Shown: positions 18,425 through 25,771 of the stretch, one piece after another | Layout of the letters: every line of letters starts with the position of its first letter | Numbering within the stretch: position 1 is the first letter of the stretch | DNA from: Thiobacillus denitrificans | GTDB taxonomy: Bacteria > Pseudomonadota > Gammaproteobacteria > Burkholderiales > Thiobacillaceae | Length of the DNA stretch: 27,925 nucleotides | Direction of reading: 5' to 3' | Assembly (NCBI GenBank): GCA_002424845.1 | Contig: DILD01000002.1 | Span: 138-28,062, forward strand | Made by a program: the position numbers and the translations under genes | Notes under the pieces: model-generated | Databases searched by the model: none | The model's input: the letters and a program-made list of their open reading frames with translations, nothing else | What the model was told of the DNA's origin: nothing

Positions 18425-18832
18425 ATGGCTGCGGTCGCCGCCCTGCCCGACGACGTGGCACGCGTCGCACTTGAACTGCCTCTGCGGGCCAATCTGTCGG
18501 CACTCGACAACATCGCGCTGATCCCCTTGTATCAACGCCATTTCAACGCTGCCGAATCGGCCCGCCAGGCCCAGCTGCTGCTGGAGCAGTTGGGCCATCC
18601 CGACATTGCACGGCTGCGCGACCCCGACATGACGCCAGCCCAGCGTTTCGTGGCCAAACTGGCGCGCGCGCTTATTCTCAAACGCCCCCGCCTGGTAATC
18701 GACCGCCCCGGCGCCATGCTTTACGATGTGCCCTATCCTGCGTTCATCCGCCAACTGGCATCGCAGGCCACGATGACCGGCACCTGGGAAATTTTTGACT
18801 TCAGCTGGAACCAGTCACTTTATCAAGCATGA
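18425..18832 (+). CDS. Degenerate ABC ATPase-like protein (no P-loop), MCE operon
   Basis: A protein of about 135 residues that aligns by eye to the second half of an MlaF-type ATPase. NLSALDNIALIPLYQ (23-37) matches the part after the Q loop, MTPAQRFVAKLARALIL (69-85) stands where LSGGQ-x-QRVAIARAL is expected, and RLVIDRP (89-95) replaces Walker B with the catalytic Glu changed to Arg94. There is no Walker A, no Q-loop Gln and no H-loop His, and the space upstream is occupied by the permease gene, so no N-terminal half exists. The frame is intact and its stop overlaps the MCE start (ATGA). ATG 18425 is the first usual start; an ATT at 18377 with GAGGTG five bases upstream would add 16 residues. 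Likely a pseudo-ATPase with structural or regulatory role. Confidence 0.72.
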   Translation: MAAVAALPDDVARVALELPLRANLSALDNIALIPLYQRHFNAAESARQAQLLLEQLGHPDIARLRDPDMTPAQRFVAKLARALILKRPRLVIDRPGAMLYDVPYPAFIRQLASQATMTGTWEIFDFSWNQSLYQA

Positions 18833-19737
18833 ACACACTGCATTTCAAGGTTGGATTGTTTACGGCGGTCTCGCTGCTGCTGGCAGGCGTTTTTCTGGCC
18901 TATCTGCTGCATGCGCGTGGCTTCTTCGAAGGCACCTTCAATCTGCAACTCGCCGCCAGCAGTGCAGACGGGGTCGCGCCCGGCGTACCCGTGGTGTTTT
19001 CCGGAATCGAAATCGGCAACGTCACGACACTGGGGCTGAATGAAGAGGGCGGCATCATCATCCACGCCAAACTGCTCGAACGTAATGCCAAGTGGCTGAG
19101 GGAAAACAGCACGTTCACACTCGACAAACCCATCGTCGGCGGCGCCAAAATCCGCGTCAATTCCCCCGACCTCAATGCCCCCCCCCTGCCCGACAATGCC
19201 ATCATGCTGATGCTCACCTCCGATATCAGCAAGGAAATTCCGGGACTGGTCGAACGCGTCAAGGCGATTCTCGACAACATCGAACATCTCACTCGCAAGG
19301 ATGGCGAAATCAACACCACGCTGGCCAACGTCCAGACCGTGACCGGACGCATGGCCGGCGAATACGGCATGCTCGAAGGGATGCTCGGCAGCCAGGAGAA
19401 GGCCCGGGCCGTCACTGAATCCCTCGACAAGACCCGCGATCTGATCGACAAGCTCGACAGCATGGCCGCCAAAACCGATCAATGGCTGTATGCCCAGGAC
19501 GGCACAGCCCAACAGGTGCGCCTGATGCTGAATGATGTGCAGGCCAGCCTGCAAAAGGCCGACGCCTTGATGGCCAACGCGGTAGCCATATCCGCCAACG
19601 TCAAGGCAGGCACGCAGGACATCGCCGCACTCCGCGCCGAAATCGATGATGCCGTGCTCAAAGCCAGTGCCATGATCAACGCAATCAACAGGAAATGGCC
19701 GTTCGCACGCGACCTTGAAGAAGTGAAACTGCCATGA
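18829..19737 (+). CDS. MCE-domain protein (MlaD/YrbC family)
   Basis: A 302-residue protein with an N-terminal membrane anchor (about residues 7-27), a single MCE domain (about 37-125; ADGVAPGVPVVFSGIEIGNV is its start) and a long helical C-terminal region to residue 300. MCE domains form hexameric rings that carry lipids across the periplasm; the helical tail may form a longer tunnel or anchor as in PqiB/LetB relatives. It overlaps the gene before (ATGA) and after (ATGA). A C9 run at 19178-19186 encodes Ala-Pro-Pro at the end of the MCE domain. Confidence 0.9.
   Translation: MNTLHFKVGLFTAVSLLLAGVFLAYLLHARGFFEGTFNLQLAASSADGVAPGVPVVFSGIEIGNVTTLGLNEEGGIIIHAKLLERNAKWLRENSTFTLDKPIVGGAKIRVNSPDLNAPPLPDNAIMLMLTSDISKEIPGLVERVKAILDNIEHLTRKDGEINTTLANVQTVTGRMAGEYGMLEGMLGSQEKARAVTESLDKTRDLIDKLDSMAAKTDQWLYAQDGTAQQVRLMLNDVQASLQKADALMANAVAISANVKAGTQDIAALRAEIDDAVLKASAMINAINRKWPFARDLEEVKLP
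19178..19186. repeat. C9 mononucleotide tract in the MCE gene
   Basis: Nine C within codons for Ala-Pro-Pro-Leu of the MCE protein. Slippage by one base would truncate the protein after the MCE domain and remove the helical tail. Confidence 0.9.
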
Positions 19738-20408
19738 AGACCCTGCTTGTGCTCGCCAGCTTGGTTGCGCTCACTGCCTGCGGCAGTGGCGCCCCCCCCC
19801 AACCCGACTGGAAAATCGATTCGACCGATTTGATCGAGCGCTACCGGAAACACGCCCTGCTGGGCGAGAACACACTGGCCGAACGCTATTTTCAGCAGGC
19901 CATTGCGGCAACTGGCGGGGCTGGCCGCATTGCCGAAACGGCCCGCCTGTGGCTGGTGCGCTGCGCCACCCGGCGCGCCATGCTGATAGATGACGCCTGC
20001 TCCGAGTACGCCGAACTGGCCGGCCATGCACCAAGCCCAGCGGATCAGGCCTACTATCAATTCGTCATGCTGAACTGGGAAAACCTGGATGCCGGCCTCC
20101 TCCCCGCCCAGCACCGTGACTTGGTGCGTGCACCGGCCAACCATCGACATGAGGCACTGGGCCAGATCAAAGACCCGTTGGCGCGTCTGCTCGATGCCAG
20201 CCTGCTGGTCATGCGCAAGGAGGCACGAAGCGACACGCTGATACTGGCAACGGACACAGCCTCGGAACAGGGCTGGCGACAGCCCCTCCTGACTTATCTG
20301 ACACTACGGCATGAACAGGCCATCGCCCAGGGCAATACCGCCGAACAGAACCGGCTGGCACGCCGCATTCAGCTGGTCGAACAGAGCCTCTTGCCGGCCA
20401 GCCAATAA
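19734..20408 (+). CDS. Helical lipoprotein of the MCE operon
   Basis: A 224-residue protein with a signal peptide and lipobox LTAC, so Cys16 is the lipidated N-terminus; the next residues (GSGAPPQP) lack Asp at +2, which favours sorting to the outer membrane. The rest appears all-helical with TPR-like spacing (LGENTLAERYFQQAIAATG) but I do not recognise a family; it does not look like the PqiC/ABC_trans_aux lipoproteins usually seen with MCE genes. Last gene of the operon, overlapping the MCE gene by ATGA and followed by an intrinsic terminator. A C9 tract lies three codons after the lipidated cysteine. A role as outer-membrane partner of the MCE complex is inferred from position. Confidence 0.8.
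   Translation: MKTLLVLASLVALTACGSGAPPQPDWKIDSTDLIERYRKHALLGENTLAERYFQQAIAATGGAGRIAETARLWLVRCATRRAMLIDDACSEYAELAGHAPSPADQAYYQFVMLNWENLDAGLLPAQHRDLVRAPANHRHEALGQIKDPLARLLDASLLVMRKEARSDTLILATDTASEQGWRQPLLTYLTLRHEQAIAQGNTAEQNRLARRIQLVEQSLLPASQ
19792..19800. repeat. C9 mononucleotide tract just after the lipobox
   Basis: Nine C encode Ala-Pro-Pro at residues 20-22 of the lipoprotein. A one-base change would abolish almost the whole mature protein, which is the usual position for an on/off contingency tract. Confidence 0.9.
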
Positions 20409-20410
20409 AT

Positions 20411-20436
20411 GCGGCGCACCGCCGCAGTATTTTTTC
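20411..20436 (+). terminator. Rho-independent terminator of the MCE operon
   Basis: TGCGGCG at 20411-20417 pairs with CGCCGCA at 20421-20427 around the loop CAC, followed by six T at 20431-20436. It starts three bases after the lipoprotein stop codon. Confidence 0.85.
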
Positions 20437-20493
20437 AGCTTTGTGCGCTGTCAGGAATCCGGCCCATCCGCGCACGCTGATTTCCGTTGCACC

Positions 20494-20510
20494 AGGAAAA
20501 ACTTTTTCCT
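20494..20510. promoter_or_regulatory. 17-bp palindrome before the SCP2 gene, possible operator
   Basis: AGGAAAAA (20494-20501), C, TTTTTCCT (20503-20510) is a perfect palindrome about a single central base, 42 bases before the ATG at 20553. It is too tightly closed for a full hairpin but could form a 6-bp stem with a 5-base loop, or be a protein-binding site. No partner is suggested by the sequence. Confidence 0.35.
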
Positions 20511-20552
20511 CTTTAGCCGGACTAATGGCTCATGTCCCCTAAAGGAATGCCG

Positions 20553-21059
20553 ATGAAGATCACGACTATCGTGCTGGTCACCCTGACCACGCTTGCATCC
20601 GTCGTGCACGCAGCCCCAGCCATGATGTCTGCCGAGTGGACGGCCCAGGCATGCGACGCCTGGAACCAGGACGATGCCCTCACCACCGGGCTGGGTGAGC
20701 ACTGGATCAAGAACGATGCCAATCGCGGCTACAAGATCATTCACCTGTATCGCACCGAATGTGGTGAAGAAAGCAAAACCGAACTGAAGATCATGGAACG
20801 GGACGGCAAGGCCGTGTGTGTCTACGGCGGCGCCGTTCAGAACACCCGAATGAACCTTTCGGTTGACTACACCCTGCACGCCACCACCGAGCGCTGGGAA
20901 GAAATCGGGGCCGGCCAATACGGCCCGATACGGGCGGTGATGTTCGGCCGTCTCAAGTTCACCGGCCCGAAAATGGAAGCCCTGAGCGTGGCGGAACCCT
21001 TCAAGGCCTTCATGCACCTGCCGGCCAGGATTCCCGGCGACAAGGCCTGCCCGACCTGA
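20553..21059 (+). CDS. Exported SCP2-fold (sterol carrier-like) lipid-binding protein
   Basis: A 168-residue protein with a signal peptide ending HAA (residues 19-21). ATG 20553 was chosen because AAAGGA at 20541-20546 is its ribosome binding site. The mature part follows the SCP2 pattern: strands in the first half, VDYTLHATTERWEEIGAGQ, then MFGRLKFTGPKMEA and a terminal helix AEPFKAFMHL. SCP2 domains hold lipid-like molecules in a hydrophobic pocket and most are cytoplasmic, so export is notable. It comes straight after the terminated MCE lipid-transport operon on the same strand but appears to have its own transcription. Substrate unknown. Confidence 0.7.
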   Translation: MKITTIVLVTLTTLASVVHAAPAMMSAEWTAQACDAWNQDDALTTGLGEHWIKNDANRGYKIIHLYRTECGEESKTELKIMERDGKAVCVYGGAVQNTRMNLSVDYTLHATTERWEEIGAGQYGPIRAVMFGRLKFTGPKMEALSVAEPFKAFMHLPARIPGDKACPT

Positions 21060-21173
21060 TAGCCGGGACGCTCGCAAGCAAGGTCCGGCAGCCCCCACCC
21101 CCGCTATATCCAACCGATCCAGCACTCGGCCGGAAACTCCCCGGCTTTCGTGCTTTCTGCGTATCGAAGCGGA

Positions 21174-21659
21174 TTAATGAACCGTACCGGTTTTAACGTC
21201 GAGCGGACGCCCGTTGCGGATTTCCTCTGGCGTGGCGTCACGGATGTCCACCACGTTCACCAGACAGGTCACGTTCTGTCCGGCCAGCGAGGGATTGCCA
21301 TCGAGCGTGAGCTTTTCGTCCGTGATCGATGTGACATAAAAAACCTTGGTCTCCCCGGACTCGTTCTCGAACATGACCTCTGCCCCGACACGACGAAACT
21401 CCGGCGGCACATTCTCGATGTCCTCCACGAACACCAGGCTTTCGTCACGCAGCCCATAGCCATCCTCCGGCGCCAGCGTGATTTCGATCCGCTCGCCCAC
21501 CTTGCGGCCCGCCACAGCAGATTCGATCGCCGGCAAAATACCGCTGTTGGCGCCCTGCACATAGCCGACCGGAATATCGTGCTGCTCGACAATCATGCCG
21601 CGCGCGTCGAGTATGGAATAGGTAATGTATACAAGTTTGTTCTGTGTCGCGGTAACCAT
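21174..21659 (-). CDS. SlyD-like FKBP-type peptidyl-prolyl isomerase
   Basis: A 161-residue cytoplasmic folding helper. The FKBP half (about 8-68 and 130-145) surrounds an insert-in-flap chaperone domain (about 70-128). Conserved strings include APEDGYGLRDESLV and DGNPSLAGQNV; SlyD normally has DGNHPLAGQ. Unlike E. coli SlyD there is no histidine/cysteine-rich C-terminal tail, so a nickel-storage role is not supported. It diverges from pgi across 105 bases and converges on the SCP2 gene across 114 bases, where an imperfect AGCAC...GTGCT hairpin (around 21122-21156) may end transcription. Confidence 0.88.
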   Translation of the reverse strand: MVTATQNKLVYITYSILDARGMIVEQHDIPVGYVQGANSGILPAIESAVAGRKVGERIEITLAPEDGYGLRDESLVFVEDIENVPPEFRRVGAEVMFENESGETKVFYVTSITDEKLTLDGNPSLAGQNVTCLVNVVDIRDATPEEIRNGRPLDVKTGTVH

Positions 21660-21725
21660 GCTGTCTCATCCTGAACCGTCTAAATAGGCTGTGCGCCCGC
21701 CCGTCTGGCAATTGCGCCGCGCGCT

Positions 21726-21731
21726 TATGAT
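21726..21731 (+). promoter_or_regulatory. Putative -10 box for pgi
   Basis: TATGAT matches five of six bases of the -10 consensus and lies 33 bases before the pgi ATG. I could not find a convincing -35 at 16-18 bases upstream. Confidence 0.35.
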
Positions 21732-21764
21732 ACCTTTGAAAGCCGATCCTCCCCTCGTCCGGCC

Positions 21765-23420
21765 ATGAAAGCGCTCAAGCATCTGCCCACCTGGAAGGCC
21801 CTGGAACAACACTTCAAGGCCATGCGCAGCTTCGACATGCGTACAGCATTCCGGGAGGATGCAAACCGTTTTGATCGGCTTTCGCTTCGCTGCGGCAACC
21901 TGCTGCTCGATTACTCGAAAAACCGCATCACAGCGGACACCATGCAGCATCTGATACGGCTGGCGCACGAATCCGAGCTGGAAAGCGTGCGCAACGACCT
22001 GTTCAGCGGTGCGCGCATCAATTTCACCGAACAGCGCGCCGTGCTGCACACCGCCCTGCGAGCACCGGTGCGGCCCCCCCTGGTCGTGGAAGGCGTGGAC
22101 GTCGAGCGTGATGTCGCCAACGTGCTCAAGCACATGCAGCGCTTTGTCGAGTCGATTCACGATGGCAACTGGCGCGGCCATACCGGCAAACCAATCCGCA
22201 ACGTGGTGAATATCGGCATCGGCGGCTCGGATCTCGGCCCGGCGATGGTGTGCCACGCGCTCGACCATCACGCGGTGGAAAGCGTGCGGGTGCATTTCGT
22301 CTCCAACCTCGACCCGGCGCATCTGGCCGGCACGCTTACACACCTCGACCCCGAAACCACGCTGTTCATCGTCGCCTCGAAAACCTTCACCACGCTGGAA
22401 ACCCTGGCCAACGCCAATTCGGCCAAGGCCTGGCTGCTCGCCGCGCTGCGCGCGCCGGCGGCGGTGTCGCGGCATTTCGTGGCGCTGTCGACCAATGCGC
22501 AGGCAGTCGAGGCCTTCGGCATCGACCCGGAGAACATGTTCATCTTCTGGGACTGGGTCGGCGGGCGTTATTCGCTGTGGTCGGCGATCGGCCTGTCGAT
22601 CGCGCTGCAGATCGGCTGGGGCAACTTCCAGACGCTGCTGGCCGGCGCGCATGCGATGGACGTTCATTTCAAGGAAGCGCCGCTGGAAGCCAACATGCCG
22701 GTCATCCTCGGCATGCTCGGCATCTGGTATGCCAACTTCTGGAACACCGACACCTACGGCGTGTTCCCCTACGACCAGCGCCTGCGCCTCCTGGTGCCCT
22801 TCCTGCAGCAGCTCGACATGGAATCGAACGGCAAGAACGTCAACCGCGCCAACAAGCAGGTCAACTACAACACCGGTCCCATCGTGTGGGGCGCGCCCGG
22901 CACCAACGGCCAGCACGCGTTTTTCGAGCTGGTGCACCAGGGCACGCGCCTGATCCCGACCGATTTTTTGGTAGCGGCGGTCAATCCCACGCCGCTGGCC
23001 GACCAGCACGAATGGCTGCTGGCCAACTGCCTGGCGCAGACCGAGGCCCTGCTCAAAGGAAAATCCCGCGCGGTAGCCGAAGCCGAACTGATCGCCCAGG
23101 GCATGGGCCGCGACGCCGCGAAGGCACTGGCGCCGCACAAGGTCTTCCCCGGCAACCGCCCCAGCAACACCCTGCTCTACCAGACGCTCGACCCGCACAC
23201 GCTGGGCATGCTGATCGCGCTCTACGAGCACAAGGTGTTTGTACAGGGGGTGATCTGGCAGATCAACAGTTTCGACCAGTGGGGCGTCGAGCTCGGCAAG
23301 CAGCTGGCGCCGCCGATCCGCGTCGAACTGAGTCCGGAACGCGTGATCGGCGCACACGACGGCTCCACGCTCGGGCTCATCGCCGACATCCGCCGTCGGC
23401 GCGGGCTCAACCCGGCTTAA
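21765..23420 (+). CDS. pgi: Glucose-6-phosphate isomerase
   Basis: A 551-residue enzyme that interconverts glucose 6-phosphate and fructose 6-phosphate, matching the 549-residue E. coli enzyme in length. The phosphate-binding strings NIGIGGSDLGP (149-159) and ASKTFTTLET (204-213) are present, as are catalytic Glu353 in MESNG, His384 in NGQHAF and Lys512 in GVELGK. The stop codon TAA is shared base for base with the stop of the convergent DUF4139 gene (TTAA at 23417-23420), leaving no room for a terminator between them. Confidence 0.98.
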   Translation: MKALKHLPTWKALEQHFKAMRSFDMRTAFREDANRFDRLSLRCGNLLLDYSKNRITADTMQHLIRLAHESELESVRNDLFSGARINFTEQRAVLHTALRAPVRPPLVVEGVDVERDVANVLKHMQRFVESIHDGNWRGHTGKPIRNVVNIGIGGSDLGPAMVCHALDHHAVESVRVHFVSNLDPAHLAGTLTHLDPETTLFIVASKTFTTLETLANANSAKAWLLAALRAPAAVSRHFVALSTNAQAVEAFGIDPENMFIFWDWVGGRYSLWSAIGLSIALQIGWGNFQTLLAGAHAMDVHFKEAPLEANMPVILGMLGIWYANFWNTDTYGVFPYDQRLRLLVPFLQQLDMESNGKNVNRANKQVNYNTGPIVWGAPGTNGQHAFFELVHQGTRLIPTDFLVAAVNPTPLADQHEWLLANCLAQTEALLKGKSRAVAEAELIAQGMGRDAAKALAPHKVFPGNRPSNTLLYQTLDPHTLGMLIALYEHKVFVQGVIWQINSFDQWGVELGKQLAPPIRVELSPERVIGAHDGSTLGLIADIRRRRGLNPA

Positions 23421-24856
23421 TACCTGACGCGCACGCGGTAACTCAACGTCGTCTTGCCCTCGGCGGGCACCTTCACCTGCCATTCGGCAGTGCCCGAGGC
23501 CGCCTTGGTGTGTGGCTGCGATTCTGAAACCATGGTCCAGTCGCCCGGCATCGGCTCGCGCACGATGACGGTGACCGCCTCGGACTTGGCATTTTTCAGC
23601 ACGATCTCATACGCCGATTCGAACTCATAGTTGTAGCGGCTGGAGCCCGCGAGCTTCTGGAAGGCGGTCTGCTTTCTATCCGCGGTCAAATCAAAGGCTT
23701 CGCCCAGCTTCAGGCGCACGGTTTCATTCTTCGGCGTATGGTCGATGCGATCCTCGCCAACGAACTGGGCATTGCCCTGGCTATCCTTTTTGTACAGGCG
23801 AATCACCCCTTTGGGCAGCGGAATACCCAGCCCCTCGCCCTTGTTATCGAATTCGACGAACACGCCTACCTTGATCTTCTTGCCCAGTTCACCGTGTTGC
23901 CCGGAATAGTAGTAAGGAGCGCCTTCGAGCAGGAATTCTTTCTTCACCGGCACCTGTCCTGCCGACATCAGGGCCACCTGCTTGGTCTGGTTTTCCGCCA
24001 GCGTGGTCGGGCGCTGGAGCGTGTAGAGATGGTATTCGAACAGCGATTCCTGCTGCATCCCGGCGGCATCAGCCACCTTGGTTGCCATCGCCATCACTTC
24101 GCGCGGTATCGGCTGATCATCGCGCACCCGGTTCAGGTCACCTGCCACCAGCTGGAGTCTGGCATCGGGGTAAGCTGCGCCGCTTCGGTTGGTCAGCGTC
24201 ACCCAGGCGTTCAGGTCGAGCCGATCGTCTGTGGCATTGAGTTCAGCCACGTAGTCAGCGCGCCAGGACAGCCCGCCAGTCAGATAGGACAACTCCAGAT
24301 TTTGCAGGCCTGCTGACGGATTGCTCAACAGGATCACCAGCGTGGGCTTGTCGCGCAAGGTATCGGGCACGCCTGAAAAGGCCAGCCGCCCCGGCACGCC
24401 GGTTTCGATGCGGTCGGCAAACTTCAGCACCACACCGCCGTTGGTCGCCAGCACCGTGGCGGTTTCACGGGTTTCCGCTCCGGTAGCCGGATTAAGCCTG
24501 ATCACATCGACTTCCCGCCCAACATACTTTTCAAGCAGCTTGGCCGGCGTCAGCAAGTCGAAGTCGAAGTTCTGTTCCAGCAAACGAAATCCGACTGGAT
24601 TTGAAAGATTGCGCAGCATCGCGGTTTCCGGGCGCATTTGCGCCGACACCTCGCGCCAGGCCAGCCGGTTGGCATCGCGCGCCAGTCTGACCTGGCGCGC
24701 GTCCTTCACCAGCGCCAGATTGTCGTTATAAATGGTAATGGCGACACTCGACTGATCCGACGCGGTACTGACAACCTCAGCCGCCACCGCCACGGATGGC
24801 ATGGCGGCCAAAGTCAGCCCGACAAACATGGCGCCCAGTAGGTTTTTCCTGATCAT
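23417..24856 (-). CDS. Exported DUF4139-domain protein
   Basis: A 479-residue protein with a signal peptide ending AVAA (residues 23-26). The start at 24856 is set by GGAGGAG upstream and by the signal peptide; longer in-frame readings only run antisense through the exonuclease gene. The C-terminal half is the beta-rich DUF4139 domain (SYLTGGLSWRADYVAELN, AWVTLTNRSGAAYPDARLQLVAG recast in shorter form: GLSWRADYVAEL and TNRSGAAYPDA), related to the MuiA mucoidy-inhibitor group of unknown activity. It probably folds as beta sandwiches in the periplasm. It shares its stop codon bases with pgi and diverges from the exonuclease gene. Confidence 0.85.
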   Translation of the reverse strand: MIRKNLLGAMFVGLTLAAMPSVAVAAEVVSTASDQSSVAITIYNDNLALVKDARQVRLARDANRLAWREVSAQMRPETAMLRNLSNPVGFRLLEQNFDFDLLTPAKLLEKYVGREVDVIRLNPATGAETRETATVLATNGGVVLKFADRIETGVPGRLAFSGVPDTLRDKPTLVILLSNPSAGLQNLELSYLTGGLSWRADYVAELNATDDRLDLNAWVTLTNRSGAAYPDARLQLVAGDLNRVRDDQPIPREVMAMATKVADAAGMQQESLFEYHLYTLQRPTTLAENQTKQVALMSAGQVPVKKEFLLEGAPYYYSGQHGELGKKIKVGVFVEFDNKGEGLGIPLPKGVIRLYKKDSQGNAQFVGEDRIDHTPKNETVRLKLGEAFDLTADRKQTAFQKLAGSSRYNYEFESAYEIVLKNAKSEAVTVIVREPMPGDWTMVSESQPHTKAASGTAEWQVKVPAEGKTTLSYRVRVRY

Positions 24857-24958
24857 GCTGGCTCTCCTCCGAGATATCGGCAATACAGCATGATGCCGCA
24901 ACCGCGCAAAAAGGGTTGCCTGCCGGAAAACAAAGCAGGTTTTGATTTTCAGTTGGAA

Positions 24959-24964
24959 TAAAAT
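24959..24964 (+). promoter_or_regulatory. Putative -10 box for the exonuclease-rlmD pair
   Basis: TAAAAT followed by GCC lies 30 bases before the ATG at 24995. It fits the -10 consensus in five of six positions; no good -35 sits 16-18 bases upstream. Confidence 0.35.
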
Positions 24965-24994
24965 GCCGGTTTTGTCCGCTTGCGCACCCGTCTT

Positions 24995-25771
24995 ATGCAT
25001 CCCACTCTGGTTTTCGACATTGAAACGATCCCCGACCTCGCCGGATTCGCCGCTGTCAACGGCATCGACCAGGCGGTGCTGCCGCCGGACGAATTTGCCG
25101 AAATGGCGCTGCTGGCCCGTCGCCAGAAAACCGGCAGCGACTTCATGCCGCATCACCTGCACCGCATCGTCGCCATTTCCTGCGTACTCAGAAGCGGCGA
25201 CCAGCTCAAGGTATGGTCGCTGGGCGAAACCGACAGCAACGAAGCCGAGTTGATCCAGCGCTTCTACGACGGCATCGAGCGCTATACCCCACAGCTCGTT
25301 TCCTGGAACGGCGGCGGTTTCGACCTGCCGGTGCTGCACTACCGCAGCCTGATCCACGGCATTGCGGCGGCCCGCTACTGGGACTGGGGCGACGACGACA
25401 AGGAATTCAAGTGGAACAACTACCTGGGCCGCTACCACACCCGCCATCTCGACCTGATGGACGTGCTGGCGATGTACCAGCCGCGCGCCAACGCGCCGCT
25501 CGACCAGATGGCCAAGCTGTGTGGTTTTCCCGGCAAGCTCGGCATGGATGGCTCGAAAGTGCTGCACGCTTTCCAGAACGGTGAAATCGACGCCATCCGC
25601 AACTACTGCGAAACCGACGTCATGAACACCTGGCTGGTGTACCTGCGCTTCCAGAAAATGCGCGGCACCCTGAACGAAGCTGCCTATGCCGCGGAAATCG
25701 AGCTCGCGCGCCGCACCGTGCAAGCCCACCCCGCCGCTCACTGGCAGGAATTCCTGTCAGCCTGGGCATGA
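24995..25771 (+). CDS. PolB-like 3'-5' exonuclease (DEDD superfamily)
   Basis: A 258-residue nuclease related to the proofreading domain of family B DNA polymerases. Exo I is FDIET with Asp8 and Glu10, Exo II is the Asp in NGGGFDLPVL, and the final metal ligand lies in YCETDVMNTW. Expected to remove nucleotides from 3' ends using two metal ions. No polymerase domain follows. The ATG at 24995 is preferred to the TTG at 24980. Its TGA overlaps the rlmD ATG (ATGA), so the pair is translated in step. Confidence 0.88.
   Translation: MHPTLVFDIETIPDLAGFAAVNGIDQAVLPPDEFAEMALLARRQKTGSDFMPHHLHRIVAISCVLRSGDQLKVWSLGETDSNEAELIQRFYDGIERYTPQLVSWNGGGFDLPVLHYRSLIHGIAAARYWDWGDDDKEFKWNNYLGRYHTRHLDLMDVLAMYQPRANAPLDQMAKLCGFPGKLGMDGSKVLHAFQNGEIDAIRNYCETDVMNTWLVYLRFQKMRGTLNEAAYAAEIELARRTVQAHPAAHWQEFLSAWA

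Noticed and set aside
21122..21156. AGCAC...GTGCT hairpin after the SCP2 gene as an intrinsic terminator
   Set aside because: The stem is interrupted and the following T run is short and broken; mentioned only as a possibility in the isomerase entry.
21666..23483. Long minus-strand frame (605 codons) opposite pgi
   Set aside because: Antisense shadow of pgi, whose motifs are complete; composition is not protein-like.
24857..25741. N-terminal extension of the DUF4139 frame to 25741
   Set aside because: It runs antisense through the exonuclease gene; a signal peptide and strong ribosome binding site mark 24856 as the start.
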